Shown piece by piece: positions 1 to 12,500 of a stretch of 64,000 bases of DNA (positions within the stretch are counted from its first letter, which is position 1; every line of letters starts with the position of its first letter). Location: assembly GCF_015832195.1 (NCBI RefSeq), contig NC_052017.1, positions 92,344,429-92,408,428 of the forward strand, read 5' to 3'. The DNA comes from Motacilla alba alba (lineage: Eukaryota > Chordata > Aves > Passeriformes > Motacillidae). The translations under genes were made by a program, and so were the position numbers. The notes under the pieces were generated by a model. The model made no database searches and was not told the DNA's origin. It saw only the letters and a program-made list of their open reading frames with translations.

Positions 1-3000
1 CTGTGCCCTGGGCAGACACATGGGCTTTGGGACATTTTTCTATTTTAGGTGATGTGGTGGGCACTCATGAGAGAGGAACTGACAGTGCTATTTTAACACC
101 CCAGTTTCAAGAAAAAGTCAGTGCACAAAGCCAGAACAGTTCCTGCTACAGCTGCATCTTCAGCCTCAGTGTCAAATGTCCTCAACCCCAAAACTATCAC
201 AAGTGATCGTTAATTATTGAGTTCTCCTCTCTGCATGTCACTGTGTGAGAGCCTAGAGCCAGTGAAAGGTGTGTGTTGAGTTAATGACATTGACCAGAAA
301 TGAAGAACATTGAGAATTTCCCTGAAAGGGGAGAAAAGTCTGTTAGACTCGTTAGATCCCAAAGAAACTGTCACTGGCTGCAGCTGACTTGAAGATGAGA
401 TTTTCTGCTCGGCTACAGCTGGGTTTTGGTAAACATGGATTTCTGTTTGATGGGTTCAAAGAGGAAAATGGTGGTAAGCGAAGGAAAGCTGCAAATGCCT
501 TCTCCGAGCATTGACTTCTACCCCTGTCTGTCTTCAAGCAGTGGGATGATTTCCTTTTTCCCCCACCTTTTTTTTTCTTTTTTTTTTCTTTTCCCTTTAA
601 AGAGGGTGATGCCAAGGGGTGTGCTGTGACAGCAGCATCCTGCAGTATGTTATTTGCTTCCTTCCTAATCAAAATATTATGGAGTTGTTATTGCATATCC
701 CTGCTGTAATTTTGGAAACGTAATCCCCAGCATTTGGGGGATCACACTCCTCCCTGCCATGTAAACTTCCTAAGCGGATTCTCTGCCAAGTTTTCAAGTG
801 TTCCAATTTCAAGTTATTTTGATCTTATCTCTGTTGTTTCCATAGTGCACTTTACCGTTAAAGATTCTTTATCACAGTCAGAAATGACATACAATTACAC
901 TCAGGATCTGTGAACACAGGCCATGTAGTCCAGAGCTCTCTTGTTTAATGAAGACTGAGCAAAAGGTTACCTGGGCTGCTCCAGAAATTCAGTTTGAGGA
1001 GAGGCACAGATTTTGTAGCTACAGTTTGAGCTGCTGGAATCTGGCTCCCCTAACCTTAATATATCACACGTTACACATAAAGATGACTCCTCTAACTTTA
1101 TCTGGTTTGGAGTATAAATCTTAATAACCAATCCTAGAATTTTCTTGTCTAAAAGCTGCAAAGTTCTGCCAAGAGAGTCAAGCTGACACGAGTATAAAAG
1201 AGAAGGAGTTTTCACTAGTATCCCTAAATGATGCAATAGCACAAATAGGTAGTAAATGTCCTCTCCTGGTTCCTGAAAGCTCTCTGTAGAGCTGGGGTGT
1301 CCTGAGGGAGTTCCACCAGCAGCTGCTTTTCACTGCTTGTTGGAATGCCTGCCGTGTGTAGCAAGGGCGTCGATGGTTTGAGATCCCTTGACACAACCTT
1401 GCCTTCAGTGCTCAGCTGTGCTGCAGAAGACGACTCCACTCACTTGGTGCCTGCCAGCCACACGGCTTGGAAACACCCGCAGCAGCTCCGGCACAGCTGC
1501 GCTGCCTTTGCTCCTGGCACACAGATTAACTCAGAGATGGAGAACATCATGTAACAGCCCAAATCTTTATGTTGATCCTGGGGCTCTTCTTCCTTAATGG
1601 GGAAGAACGTTGTGTTCTTCAGGAGGATTACAAATTTGATGATTTTTTTTTTAACACTTTTTAGCTGCTTGCTGTTCTGCGCCCTTTTTTGGACATCAAG
1701 GCTCTCACAGCAGAACATTGCATGGCAATGGAATACACATTCACCCTGGTGAGACTCAGGCACTGTAATCCATGGATTCATTTGCACTCACACGCTCAGA
1801 GATTTACCTCCATATCCTGAGTTAAATTCAAGGACTGGCATACGAGATAGGATGCATGCCTTCTAGTATGACTCTTTGAACATCCATAGTGCATCTTGGA
1901 TCAATGAAACACCTCGCACACCAAAATGATGCATTTGGCACAAAATATACTATTGTAGATATGTTGAGGGAGATGGAGGCAGAGACTAACTGAGAAACCA
2001 ATGGAAAACTTGGCTTTAGGAGAAGAGCTTTTGCAACTCTGACCATCCCATGGATCAGGCAGGAATGTGAGGTGCTGAGGTCGCAGACAAAAGCAGAGAG
2101 TGCCTAATTTACCTACCTTGGGAGCAGCTGAGGCTGCTGCTCCAGGGCACTTATGACACTGCCATGGCAGGGTGAGCACTGCATACTCCACCAGGCACTG
2201 AATGAGAGGCTAAAGAAAATACTCAAACGCAGTTGGACATCAATAGCTCTGCCATACCATGTGCTAGTAAGGAATAACCAATCCCATCTCCTACAGAAAG
2301 TGAGCTTCACACCCTCATGAAGCAAGCCAGCAGCAGTGGGGTCCTAATAGTCATTCTGAATTCTACTTCTTATTGCCATGGAGAAATGGCTTTCAAAAAG
2401 CTTTAGGAAATGTTTTACATCAGCCAGAATCTTGATAATGCACAGAAAATCCCTGTGTCAAAAACTCCATGTGATACTAGTGAGACAAGTAAAACATTCA
2501 TTTATGAGAGTTTTTCTCCCCTGGGAGCTGCTAGGGTTGCTGGAACATACTTTGCAATCTTGGATGAGCATTCCCTGGTTTATATCCCATCCTCCCTGGG
2601 ATTTCAAATTGCATGCAAACCAGTACTCTCCTGCTGGGACAGTCATGCAAATAAACAACTCACTGTTATTTTATGACTCCCCTTGATTTTCTCAGTGAGA
2701 CATTTTTAAGCAGCAAATAGTGAAAGCAATAGCATCATCTCTCTGCACTTACTTGGAGAGCTCTAGCACTTGCAGCTAGGCACTGCACATCCTAGAATGT
2801 GGGCTGGCTTACATATGAACCTCCCTGTCTTCTATTTTCTTTATTACTAGTTTTAGTAAGCTTTTACTTATGTAAAGTATTTCCTTTTCTTATAGAAACT
2901 ACCAGCAGCAGCTGATTAGTGATGTTATTCAGCTGAATTAACCAATTCATTCCCTGCCAAAAATAGCATATATTCTGCCCCACTATGTCATGTACAAACA

Positions 3001-3883
3001 GAGCTTTCCCACCAAGACCCACTCAAAACTGCTTCATCCAAGCATGGTTGCTCTCTGCCGTGCCCTGTACCTCCCAGCAGCTTGTGTGCTTGTTACAGCT
3101 CATGAACAACTTGATATCAGATATGTTTGCTATTATAAGTGGCCAGCTACAAGCAGAGCTGAACCAGTGCCAAGCACAGGGACTGCAGCAACACTTAAGC
3201 ATCCCAAACTTCCCCTCCTGGCAGCAACAAGTATCAGGTGTGGTTCATTTGGGGTTTGTTTTTTTTGGTTTTTTTTTTTTTTTTTTTTTTGTGTGCAGAC
3301 CCAGCTGTGAGGTCAGGACAGGACAACGTGGGAGGAGCCCCTTGCAGGGCACAGAGGGGCATTGGGGACAGGGAGAAAGCTGCCTGTGGGGGTACCAGGC
3401 AGCACAGGGCTGGGGGATTGGGAACAGCTGTGCCTTGATTTCATCAAGGGGGCTGCTAACATACAATAATCATCCTGCTGCCTACCTGGTTGGGGTTCCA
3501 GAGCCTGCCAGTCTGCAGTGAACCTGGCTGACCAACACTTTGCATCCACCCCTTGGCACAAACCCAGCAGTTTCTGCTCTGTAGTCTATTTCTGTTGTAA
3601 AGCTGAGGGTGTGATACGAAACCAAACATTCATTTAACTCTTGTGTTTTCCCTTTGACAAATGACTGTCAACAAAACTGAGGGGAAGTCTTGACATTATT
3701 GCAAGTAAGAGCTTCCTAAATATCTTGCTCAAGAAAAATAAGGAAAAAAAATCCCTAATCAATATATTTCCTTTAAAATGTACATAAACTCAACATATTT
3801 GCTAAAAGTAAACATTACCTCGATGTTTCATCTTCAACTGCAGCAGGACAGAGCTGGCTTAGATTTTAGGCAATATTTTTTAA
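1..3883. other. Intergenic or far-upstream DNA, no gene seen
   Basis: The stretch has ordinary vertebrate base composition with frequent stops in all frames. The open frames present, including one of 178 codons at 2985-3521, have no recognisable domain. That frame runs through a T/G low-complexity tract, which inflates it. A 22-base T run lies near its right end. I see no splice-bounded coding exon, RNA gene or recognisable transposon here. Confidence 0.6.
3269..3290. repeat. Poly-T run (22 bases)
   Basis: This is an uninterrupted run of 22 T, preceded by a T/G-rich stretch from about 3250. It is followed directly by GTGTGCAG, so it mimics a polypyrimidine tract with a splice acceptor. No matching coding exon follows. 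It is best read as a simple low-complexity tract. Confidence 0.9.
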
Positions 3884-3925
3884 GGGTGGAGACCACGGAG
3901 CACTGGGACAGGCTGCTGAGAAAGG
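3884..3925 (+). mobile_element. Short CR1-like fragment
   Basis: The bases read as a degraded version of the CR1 reverse-transcriptase C-terminal segment whose protein form is usually VTEHWNRLP; here the frame gives ETTEHWDRLL. It precedes the larger same-strand CR1 copy, but corresponds to a segment that occurs again inside that copy near 4636-4670. It is therefore either a separate older insertion or a rearranged piece. The call rests on about 40 bases and is tentative. Confidence 0.4.
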
Positions 3926-4023
3926 CGAAGATCCCCAAAACCCAGGGTGTTAGGGAACAATTCAGCAAACATCTGTGTAGAGTGGTCTCACCTTGGGGCA
4001 GAAGAAGTAACTTCTGTTAGGAG

Positions 4024-4807
4024 TAGCATCTGTAGGCTGGAGAATTGGGTGGAGAGAAATGTTCTAATGAGATTCAGCAAGAGAAAATGCAGCGTCCTGC
4101 ACCTGGTAAGGAACCCCCAAGTACCATCACAGTTTGGAGGCTGATGAACTAGAAAGCAGAGAAAGACCTGGGAGTCCTGCTGGGTGACAGGCTGGCTATG
4201 TGCTGGCAATGGGTCCTTGTGGTCAGGAGGGCCAGTGGTATCCTTGGGTGCACTGGGAACAGTGTGGCCAGCAGGTCAAGAGAGGTGATCATCCCTGTCT
4301 ACTCAGCCCTGGTGAAGGCTGTGCCCAGTTCTGGGCTTCTCAGTACAAGAAAGACAAGGAGCTACTGGAGAGGGTCCAGTGGAGACCACAAGGGTCATTT
4401 GAGTGTGGAGCATCTCTGTTATGAGGAGAGACTGTGGGAGCTGGGCCTGTTTAGTCTGGAGAAGACTGAAGAGGGGATCTCATTAATGCATGTAAATTTC
4501 TCCAAGATGGGGGCCAAGAGGATGGTGCCAGAGTGTTTACAGTGGTGGCTAGTGGCAGGATAAGAAGCAATCACCATAAACTAAATCACAAGAAGCTTCA
4601 CCTCAACATGAGGAGGAACTTCTCTACAGTGAGGGTGGCAGAGCACTGGAACAAGCAGCCCTGGGAGGTCATGGAGTCTCCTTTGGAGACATTCCAAACC
4701 CACCTGGACGTGTTCTAGTGTTACCTGTTCTATGGCAGAGAGGTTGGAGTAGATGATCTCCAGAGGTCTCTTCCAACCCTAACAATTCTGTGATTTTGTG
4801 ATTCTGT
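4024..4807 (+). mobile_element. CR1 LINE, 5'-truncated 3' end
   Basis: The plus strand encodes, with frameshifts and stops, the C-terminal part of the CR1 reverse-transcriptase ORF. Recognisable pieces in order are RLENWVERN, VLHLVRNPQ, ASGILGCTGNSVASRSREVI, YEERLWELGLFSLEK, HLNMRRNFSTVRVAEHWN and a final ETFQTHLDVF. The 3' untranslated end follows, with the CR1 signature of a 'TTGGAGTAGATGATCTCC' block, 'CTTCCAACCCTAACAATTC' and the repeated TGATTTTGTGATTCTG terminus. The 5' end is missing, as is usual for CR1. The many frame breaks show an old, dead copy. Confidence 0.94.
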
Positions 4808-6373
4808 CTCTTCCAACTCCTTTGTAATTTTCTAGGCTTCTAGGTTTTTCTTTTGTACCTCTGTCCTTAACAAATGTCCCCATTCAGTGTAGGGTAGCAG
4901 CCAGCACCAGCTCCCAGCATGGTGCTGAGGTGGGAGATACATGCCATGCAATATACGGGAGGAGCCAGGAGGGGAGCTTCCAGAAGCTCATCTCCTCCAT
5001 GAGCCACAGGAATAGTGGTGGAGGCAGAAACACAATCTCTTGCTGAGGAGGTGTGGCCGCTCCACACCACACATCACAGGCCAGGACTCCATCCCCATCA
5101 TCATCAATTGGTGTCTTCACCACCTGGCTTTGTGGCTTTTACAATCAGGCTTTTGTGCTAAAAGAAAAATAAACAAAAATGCCAAAGGGCTCTTCTTTTA
5201 AGTTACTCTATGAATGAGATTCTCAGCTTTTAGTGTGCTTTATTTTCCTGGATTGCCAAAATTCTGCTGATGAGGAAAGCTGCTGAGGGTTTATTTCATA
5301 ACGAGAGGGCACACGAGGTAGAACACACCCTAGGATTTGCATAAGGCGACTGAGCACAAGCTGCAGTAATTTGTATTTATTTCATTGTGTCATCTTTAAA
5401 TATTTTTTCCATCAGGAGAAGTAAAGAATTTTACATGTGGCAAAGAACTTTTTGTCAAGCAGCGACCTCCTGGCAATTGCACCACTATGCTCAGCATCTG
5501 CTCTGACAGGGCATTTTGCCAAGTAGCTTCAGCAAGAAATCACTCTCTTCTATTCAATGACATGGATTTGTCTGATGACAAACCTTACTGGGTAAACTTG
5601 TTCTTCATCTGTGCCTGAGTTTTTTCAACTCTCAAATATTCACAAAAAAGTTATATGACTGCTGAGTGTTTGCTGCTGAGATGGGCCCTACCAGTTCCAC
5701 ACATGATCCCAGTTTTCAGATCAAGAGGAAATTATGACTGATGGTGACTTCTCCCTCTCCTGCTAAATTGCTGAACTTCACTGAAATGGTACAAAATGTC
5801 TTGTCAGAAAGTTATTCGGGATCTTTTCTGAGAAAGAGATTTTCACCCTCAGGTGAACTACAACTTTCATTTAGGGCTTCAGCATCACTTTCTGTCAGGA
5901 GGTTTCTCTTTCAGGCCTCCTACACAGCTGCTGAGGCTTACCTGGGACAGGGGCTGATGCTACACACCCGGCTCTTCAAACTCCTTGCTTTTGTCCCTTT
6001 TCTCTTCATCCTCTCCTTCAGCAGAAAAATCTCACAAAGATGTATCCAGAAATAGCTGCAGTACCTGTGGGTCTTTCTCACTCTGCTTCTGCAGTTCTAC
6101 AGTCTCATGATTTATCTACAAATTATAAATTATCTTCCTGAAAACCATGTTTCTAGCCCATAACCAGATTAAAAGATTGCTTAGCCAGTAGGAACTGGTG
6201 TTTGGCTAAAAGTGATTTTATTGGATTTGCATTTGCTCTCCAGCATAGTTTATTTATGTTAGTTAAACTTGACCTTTTTAAAAGAAAAATTATGTCTTCT
6301 GTTCTTAAAATAAGTTTTTATTTTACCAATACATGTACAGCTCTGTATTCCCACCATGGATGTTTTGGGAGGT
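4808..6373. other. Intergenic DNA, nothing identified
   Basis: No coding exon, RNA gene or known repeat is recognised. The sequence is moderately AT-rich, with short open frames only; the longest, at 5741-6055, is 104 codons and has no recognisable domain. Confidence 0.55.
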
Positions 6374-6565
6374 TCTTTTGTTGGGGTTTTCTGGGGTGGG
6401 GTTTTTTTGTTTGTTTTTTTTTTTTGGTGGTTTTGTGGGTTTTTTGGGGTTTTTTTTTGGTTTAGTTTTGGGTTTTGTTGTTGTTGTTGGTTGGTTGGTT
6501 TGAGTTTTTTTTTTTTTTCTTTTCTGGTTTTTATTTTGGTGGGGTTTTTTTGTTTTTTTTTTTTT
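6374..6565. repeat. Almost pure G/T low-complexity tract
   Basis: Over about 190 bases the plus strand is almost only G and T. It mixes T runs of up to 13, GGGG blocks separated by short T runs, a (GTT) run near 6476-6488 and a (GGTT) run near 6488-6500. A and C occur only at a handful of positions. The open frames read on either strand (rich in F/G/V/W, or in K/P/T/N) are artefacts of this composition. Confidence 0.92.
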
Positions 6566-9500
6566 GCATCCTTTCAAAGTGTAGACAATTGAAAATTTGT
6601 CTTCAGAGTTCAATTTCTGACACCAAAGTATAAAAACCTCCCACTGTCTGTTAGCAGGAGAGGGAATTTCCATTGGTGAAGTTGTGCTCAGAAAACTGTA
6701 CCAATATACTTTTATTTCTCACACAGTTTGAAATTTCACTCCTTTTAATAGGGCTGATCGCCAGGCATCAATTCCCAATTTCTCTGGGGTGATTAAAGAG
6801 ACACATATCCCCACTCCTTCTGCTGTCCTCCTTCCCTCCCCACCATATAGAAAGCCATAAGAGAAAGAGTTGTTTCTCCACCCACCTTCAGTCTGTTGGC
6901 AACCACGAGGCTGTTTCGTACCCAGTGGTTGTGGATGCAGCAGTTGAGGTTGTGATGCTGTAGCTTTCCACAAGCTACTCTGGAAGCAGCTGAGATGGAT
7001 GGAGCCACCATCGTTCTGTGACCCTCAGGAGCCTCGCCTGCTCCTCCTCTCTGCTGTAGGTTGTGAGGCTTCACATGATGGCAGTTTCAGCTGTCACCTC
7101 TGCTGGACTGCCCTGAGGAATGTCACTGGCACCTTGTTGAAAGTCTCTGGCTGAGGGAACTGTTTGCTGTCTGCGGTCTGCAGAGTGTCCACATGTGCCA
7201 GAATGTGCTTGGGGCAAAAGCTGACTGTGGGAGACCAGGACTTCTTTCTCACCCTCAGGAAAAGCCAGGAGGCTGGCCCAAAACCAAAATGCTGACAAGT
7301 GTGTGCATCGTGCGTTACTGTTGGTGGGACTACTTTTTGCTCAGTTTCCATCTACAGTGGTTTGTGTCTAATGGTTCCTTGGCCTGTCTATGGCTTGGGA
7401 GCAGAGGAAACACCCCAACTCCAGCAGCCAGCATGGATTTTTGGGGCATCAGGCCATTAAAAGCAGCTATTTCTGTGCAGCTTGGAATGTGAATCTTGCA
7501 GGCTTCCTACTCTCCAGGGACAACTGAATAAAGGACGTTATACTCTCGGATCTTCCTTTACCAGTTCTTTTCTCAGCACTAAGATACTCAGTAAAATAGC
7601 TGTGCAGGTAATGCTTTGAGAAACAGAGTGCCACAATGCATTAAAGAGAACATTGTAAATGTGATCAGAAGTGAAACCATGCAAGCAAAGCAGAGGGGAG
7701 CTCTAGGCAAAAATGAGTACCACTGAGTCCTTGGCCCTGGGAGTATGTTTCTGCCCAGGGCCGGTGACAGCAGGGCTGTGGGGCTCAGGCAAAGGTGTGA
7801 GGAGCAGAGGGAGAGCCCAGGGCTGAGCAAAGAAGGGCTGAGCAGGCAGTGAAGGCATGCAGGGCATTTTCTAGCCCTGCTCCCATCAGTACATTTACAT
7901 AGTCTGTCCCCTGGGACACTCGTGCACAATACCTCCAGTGCCTCCCAGGGCCTGTGACTGACTACTGCATGAATGCATCAGCCATCTGGAAAAGAACTGC
8001 CTTCTGCCTAAGAGTGTTCCCATCTCTTGGCTATTTGGGTCATGCCCATCTGACTGTTCCTCCCATCTCCATGGTTCTGAGATACTGTGCAGGTCCTGGC
8101 AGTGCTGGAAGCAGCTCCATCTTTTGTTTGTTCTCTATTCCATGCCCAGGCAAAAGTCTTGGTACTGCCTGCAGGTGCCGATACTCAACAAAAAACACCA
8201 GTCCTATTTTTACATGTCTGTCAGCCTGCAGTTCCTGAATGCCAGCCACATGCTCACCTTCAGAAAGGGCAGGCTGTTTTATCAAGTGGGCTGAGGTTTG
8301 TGGGCTTTTGGTTTGGGGTCTTTTGTTGGAAGGGTAGGGTGAAGCTGTAGGACTACAAAGAAACCAAAAAGCTGTGTTTCTTAATTTATCCCCTTTTAAA
8401 CCTACATGAACTTCTGGCTACCTCACCTGGTTGTTAAGGCCTGTACTTCTGTCACAGACACAAAACACTGAGTGACAACATTCCTGAACCAGGAAATTTT
8501 GAACTCTCTATTGCCTGTACCCAAATGTAATATCTTCTAACATTTCATTTGAATTTGGGCAGCAGATTCTAGACAGGAAAACAAACCAAAGTCTTCAAGG
8601 TAAGACTCAGATTAAATCTTTCATTTTACACTCTGTGCAGATTTTATCTCCTAAATATTTGATGTTATCCTTTAAATGCCTACTTCCTGGCTCTTGGTTT
8701 TGCAAGTGATGAGAATATATCTAGTCTAGCAACTCTGTATCTTCTGAATAGATCATACTGTATGTGCTTGTGCTGGCAGTCCTTGCTTCCTTGATGGAGG
8801 AAATTAAAGGAATCAAGTTTTTCACCATCTTGGTGATAAGAGAAATTCAATACCTTCATTGCCTACGCAAGCAGAGAGTCTCTTTTTAATCACATAGTAC
8901 TAAAAGCAAATGAGTTTACCTCCAGATCTCCTACCATGGATTCATAACACATCCCACATTCATCAGATAGAATAATGAATAAATAATGTAGGAAAAATGC
9001 TTCTAGCTATGAGTGGCATCCTTATTACAGGAACACATAGCATTTCAGACTCGAGAAATCTGAGGAAACTCACTGAAATGAGTTCTAAAATAGCTGCCAT
9101 AAAAATTCACAGAAAGCTGGTATGATATAGAGGTGGCTTCTTCCCACCAGAAGCATCAGCAGGCTAAGAGCAACTGGAAAAAAGCTACTGTAACTAAAGC
9201 ACAGAAACAACAGGAGTGAGATCCAGCAGGAGCACCTCACACCCCATTCTGCTCCTGGATTTGCTGGGCAAAGGGGACAAGCTCACTTCAGTCCTTGCTG
9301 TGAGGCACCAACGCAGATGCTGGCCCACAGTCACACAGTAGTTCGGCTTTTATTACTGCATTTTAATTACAGCGTGCTCAGAAAAAGAGAGCCTCTCCAT
9401 CCCTAATTTCCACACCTGCTGGATAAATCGGTAAGGGAATGCCAGCCTCACATGAAAACTCCCTGGCTTCAGCCTCAACAGTGGCACGAGGAGCCAGTGC

Positions 9501-12500
9501 AGCTGGCTTTTATTGGTATTTTTAGGTTGTGATCTGGGGGCTGCATAGCTGTTTCAGCTTTCTTGGGCCTCTCTCAGCCCCTTAGGTGACAAGTGGGTCT
9601 GTCCGTGGCACGTACTGCTGGCAGCTGGTCTGGTGGGGCAGAGCCGAGGAAGGGGGTGTGCAGGGAGGTGCTGCCTGTGCAAGGAAGTGTTGCTGTGTGC
9701 ATTGCCCCATCACCCTGGTGTTGAGCTATACTGCTGTGGCAGGACTTGCCAGGGATGACAGACAAAGCAACAGAGTGGAAGCACTAAAAAAGCCAGTCTC
9801 AAAATTAATGCGTTAAGGCAGTCATTTATCTGATGTTGGGTTTTGAGCAGGGAAACTAATAAAGACAATAAAAGAGGAGTGAAATTTAGTATAAATAGTT
9901 TGTAAGTCATTCAGTGAGAATCCTATGTATCTTTGCATGCAGAAAAGTTCTCATAGCAACCAGCTTTGTAGCACTACCCTTGATTGTGAAGGTTTTGTGT
10001 ATTTTCAGCAAATCTCATAGGTCTTTTGTTGGTTCTCTTAAACTAGCTGTGGCATGTAGGCATCTTCCTGACCCAAGAAGAGCTGCTTCACTGCTCTCTG
10101 CCTCCCAAAGTACTGGTGAAAAGAGTTATGTGTCCCTAGCTAGAGTTATTTGAGTCAGTTGTCCCAAGACAGTGAATCCTTCATGAACTTCCATTTGTAT
10201 TTGGGTAATTAATCAAATGAATTATTTATCTGTTCCCAACACTTGCAAAATAGCAGCAATACCATAAATCAACCACTCCTGCCTTAATACACTTTAAATC
10301 TTCAATTTCTCAACTACCAGTCGGCTGTATATGAAAAGGGAGCAACATTACATATGAGCAGAGTGCTCACTGTTGGTGGAAAGGAGTGGGATGATCCTCT
10401 GGGATGCTGCAGCTCTGACTGAAAGGATGAAAGACCTGGAAGGCCATTCGAGTTGCAAAGTAAGAGGAAAGGACTGAAAAGGGATCTGCTGCTTGGTGTA
10501 TTCTGTATTTTCTGCACAGAAAATTGCATTTTTGCCAAATATAGGCAGGGTGTCAGCGCATGGAGATTGGGTCATGTTGTCTGAGCCTTCTGCACAACAG
10601 TCTTTGGACTGAAACACCTCAGCTTTTCATTACAGACTGTGGGAATCCAAAAGGCTTTTTTATGTCATTCCAGTTGAAATAAAACCCTCTCCTTGCTTAA
10701 AATTAATTATTGAGTGTTCTGCTGCTTTATAATATATTTATGTGCTCTTGGGAACCTCTTTGTGTTAGAGCACAGAAAGCAACATCTTACACTCAGCTCA
10801 GGCAAGAGAAGTGCCCAGCTCTGCTTTGTGATGCCTTTCCTGCACGCAGATCAGGAGGTGATGCTATCCACAGGCAGTGGGCACTGCCCACAGTGGGTAT
10901 GCCTGGATCTCCTGAGCACTGGCTGTGAAATGGAAGATAAGGAGAGCCCTGATGTTCAGGATGGGCTGCTACTCAAGTGCTTTGCACAATATGCTTCCCT
11001 CAAATTCAGGTTAAATGAGTACAGTGCAAGCCTGCAAGGAGCTGTATTCTATATTCTGCTGAGGTTTCCTGCTGGGCTTATCCCTGTGGCAAGTGCACCT
11101 TCCAGGGGCATGGCAGCTGCCATAGCCCCCATATTCTTGCTTCCCATCCCCAAAGGGACAAATGTGTGCAGTGGAGTGCTTTGGGGACCTTTTTGCTTCT
11201 GGCTTGTGCAAGTTTTTTTTTAATGAATGTAATTTTACTGTCATGTATATGTTAGGAAAGGCCAGCTAAGAGCCAGAAGAACAGTCAGGGCTGGGGACTG
11301 GATCACAGAAGCTCCCCAGCTCTTGTAGCAGTCCTCTCCACCAGCACGAGCCAACCACAGAGGAGCACGTGTCCCTGTCTCAGGTGGCTTTGCTCTGCTC
11401 ATGGGGCTATGGAGCAAGCAGCTGAGGGGTGACAGCTCACCCACAGTCAGGTCTGACAGATGGAGGCTATCCTGTGCAGCACAGCTTTGCTTTGCCTTCC
11501 CAGTTTCCAGGAAAGAGGGCTTGAGCAGGCAAGGATTCATCACCCCCACTTGCTGGAGCTCACTATAGCCAGGCAGTCGCTTGACTGTGACTGAAGGTGA
11601 GAGATGAAGGAACAGGAGAGCATGGGCTGAAAGCTCAGTGTATTGCTGCTCTGGTAGCTCACTCTCACTCTCAAAAAGCAATTAAAAAAGTAAAATCCAC
11701 AAACTCATAGGGCTAGGTCAGTCCTTCTGCTTCTGTTACACTATTAACATATTTTGTGATCCTCCTACGCTGAGTTTCTTTCTTGTTATGCTTAACCTTG
11801 ACCACTAAGGAAAAAAAATCATCTAGCAACTTCAAATTCAGTGATTCATTCCACACGTTACTGCATTTTCTAAAACACACTCTACTCTAAAGTCCTAACT
11901 GGAGGCTTATCGCCTGCCTCAAAAGTTTGCCTTTGGCCTAGAAAGTGGAAGCAATCATATTCAAACACACTTACAGAGCTGGGCCTGCAAACACGGCAGT
12001 GATGGACTGCTTACCTGAATGCTAAAGCAACTGGGGGCCAGAGGGGATTTCATTAAAACCTTCAAGAGAAGGCCTTTTGCTTTGCTTTAATCAGTCACTA
12101 ATCCCCAGGTGTGGCACAGGAACAAATGGGTGCTCTGGGAAGAGGTGTTTGGGTGAGTTGGCATTAGGCAGCGTCCCAGCCTTGTGGTGCAAGGAGAGTC
12201 AGAATCAGGCTATCGCTCTGACAAGGCACTCAAAGGGAAAATCTCACTAAACATGAAGAAATAAAGATTAAAACTCTGTGGAGGTTTCATGTATGACAGG
12301 GCTCGTACATGTACAAGGAGTTTCCTTCAGGTATTTCCTTCCCACTTCAAGTTCCCTACTGCCCCCAGCAACATCCTCCCTGCAACTTGTCTGCTCCATT
12401 CATTATCTGCAGGCTGGAACAGCATACTTTTTGGATGGAAATAACATTGCTCGAATGCTAAGAGGGAAAAAAACCATCATTATTTGCTTTTAGGAAGGAA

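Noticed and set aside
3253..3330. Strong polypyrimidine tract plus GTGTGCAG, as a splice acceptor
   Set aside because: No coding or conserved exon follows with a donor; the T22 run is a simple repeat.
6323..6673. Lys/Pro/Thr/Asn-rich 116-codon minus-strand frame
   Set aside because: It is the reverse of a G/T low-complexity tract, not a protein.
10714..11223. 169-codon + strand frame with hydrophobic stretches
   Set aside because: No coherent membrane topology and no family resemblance; it ends in a poly-T stretch.
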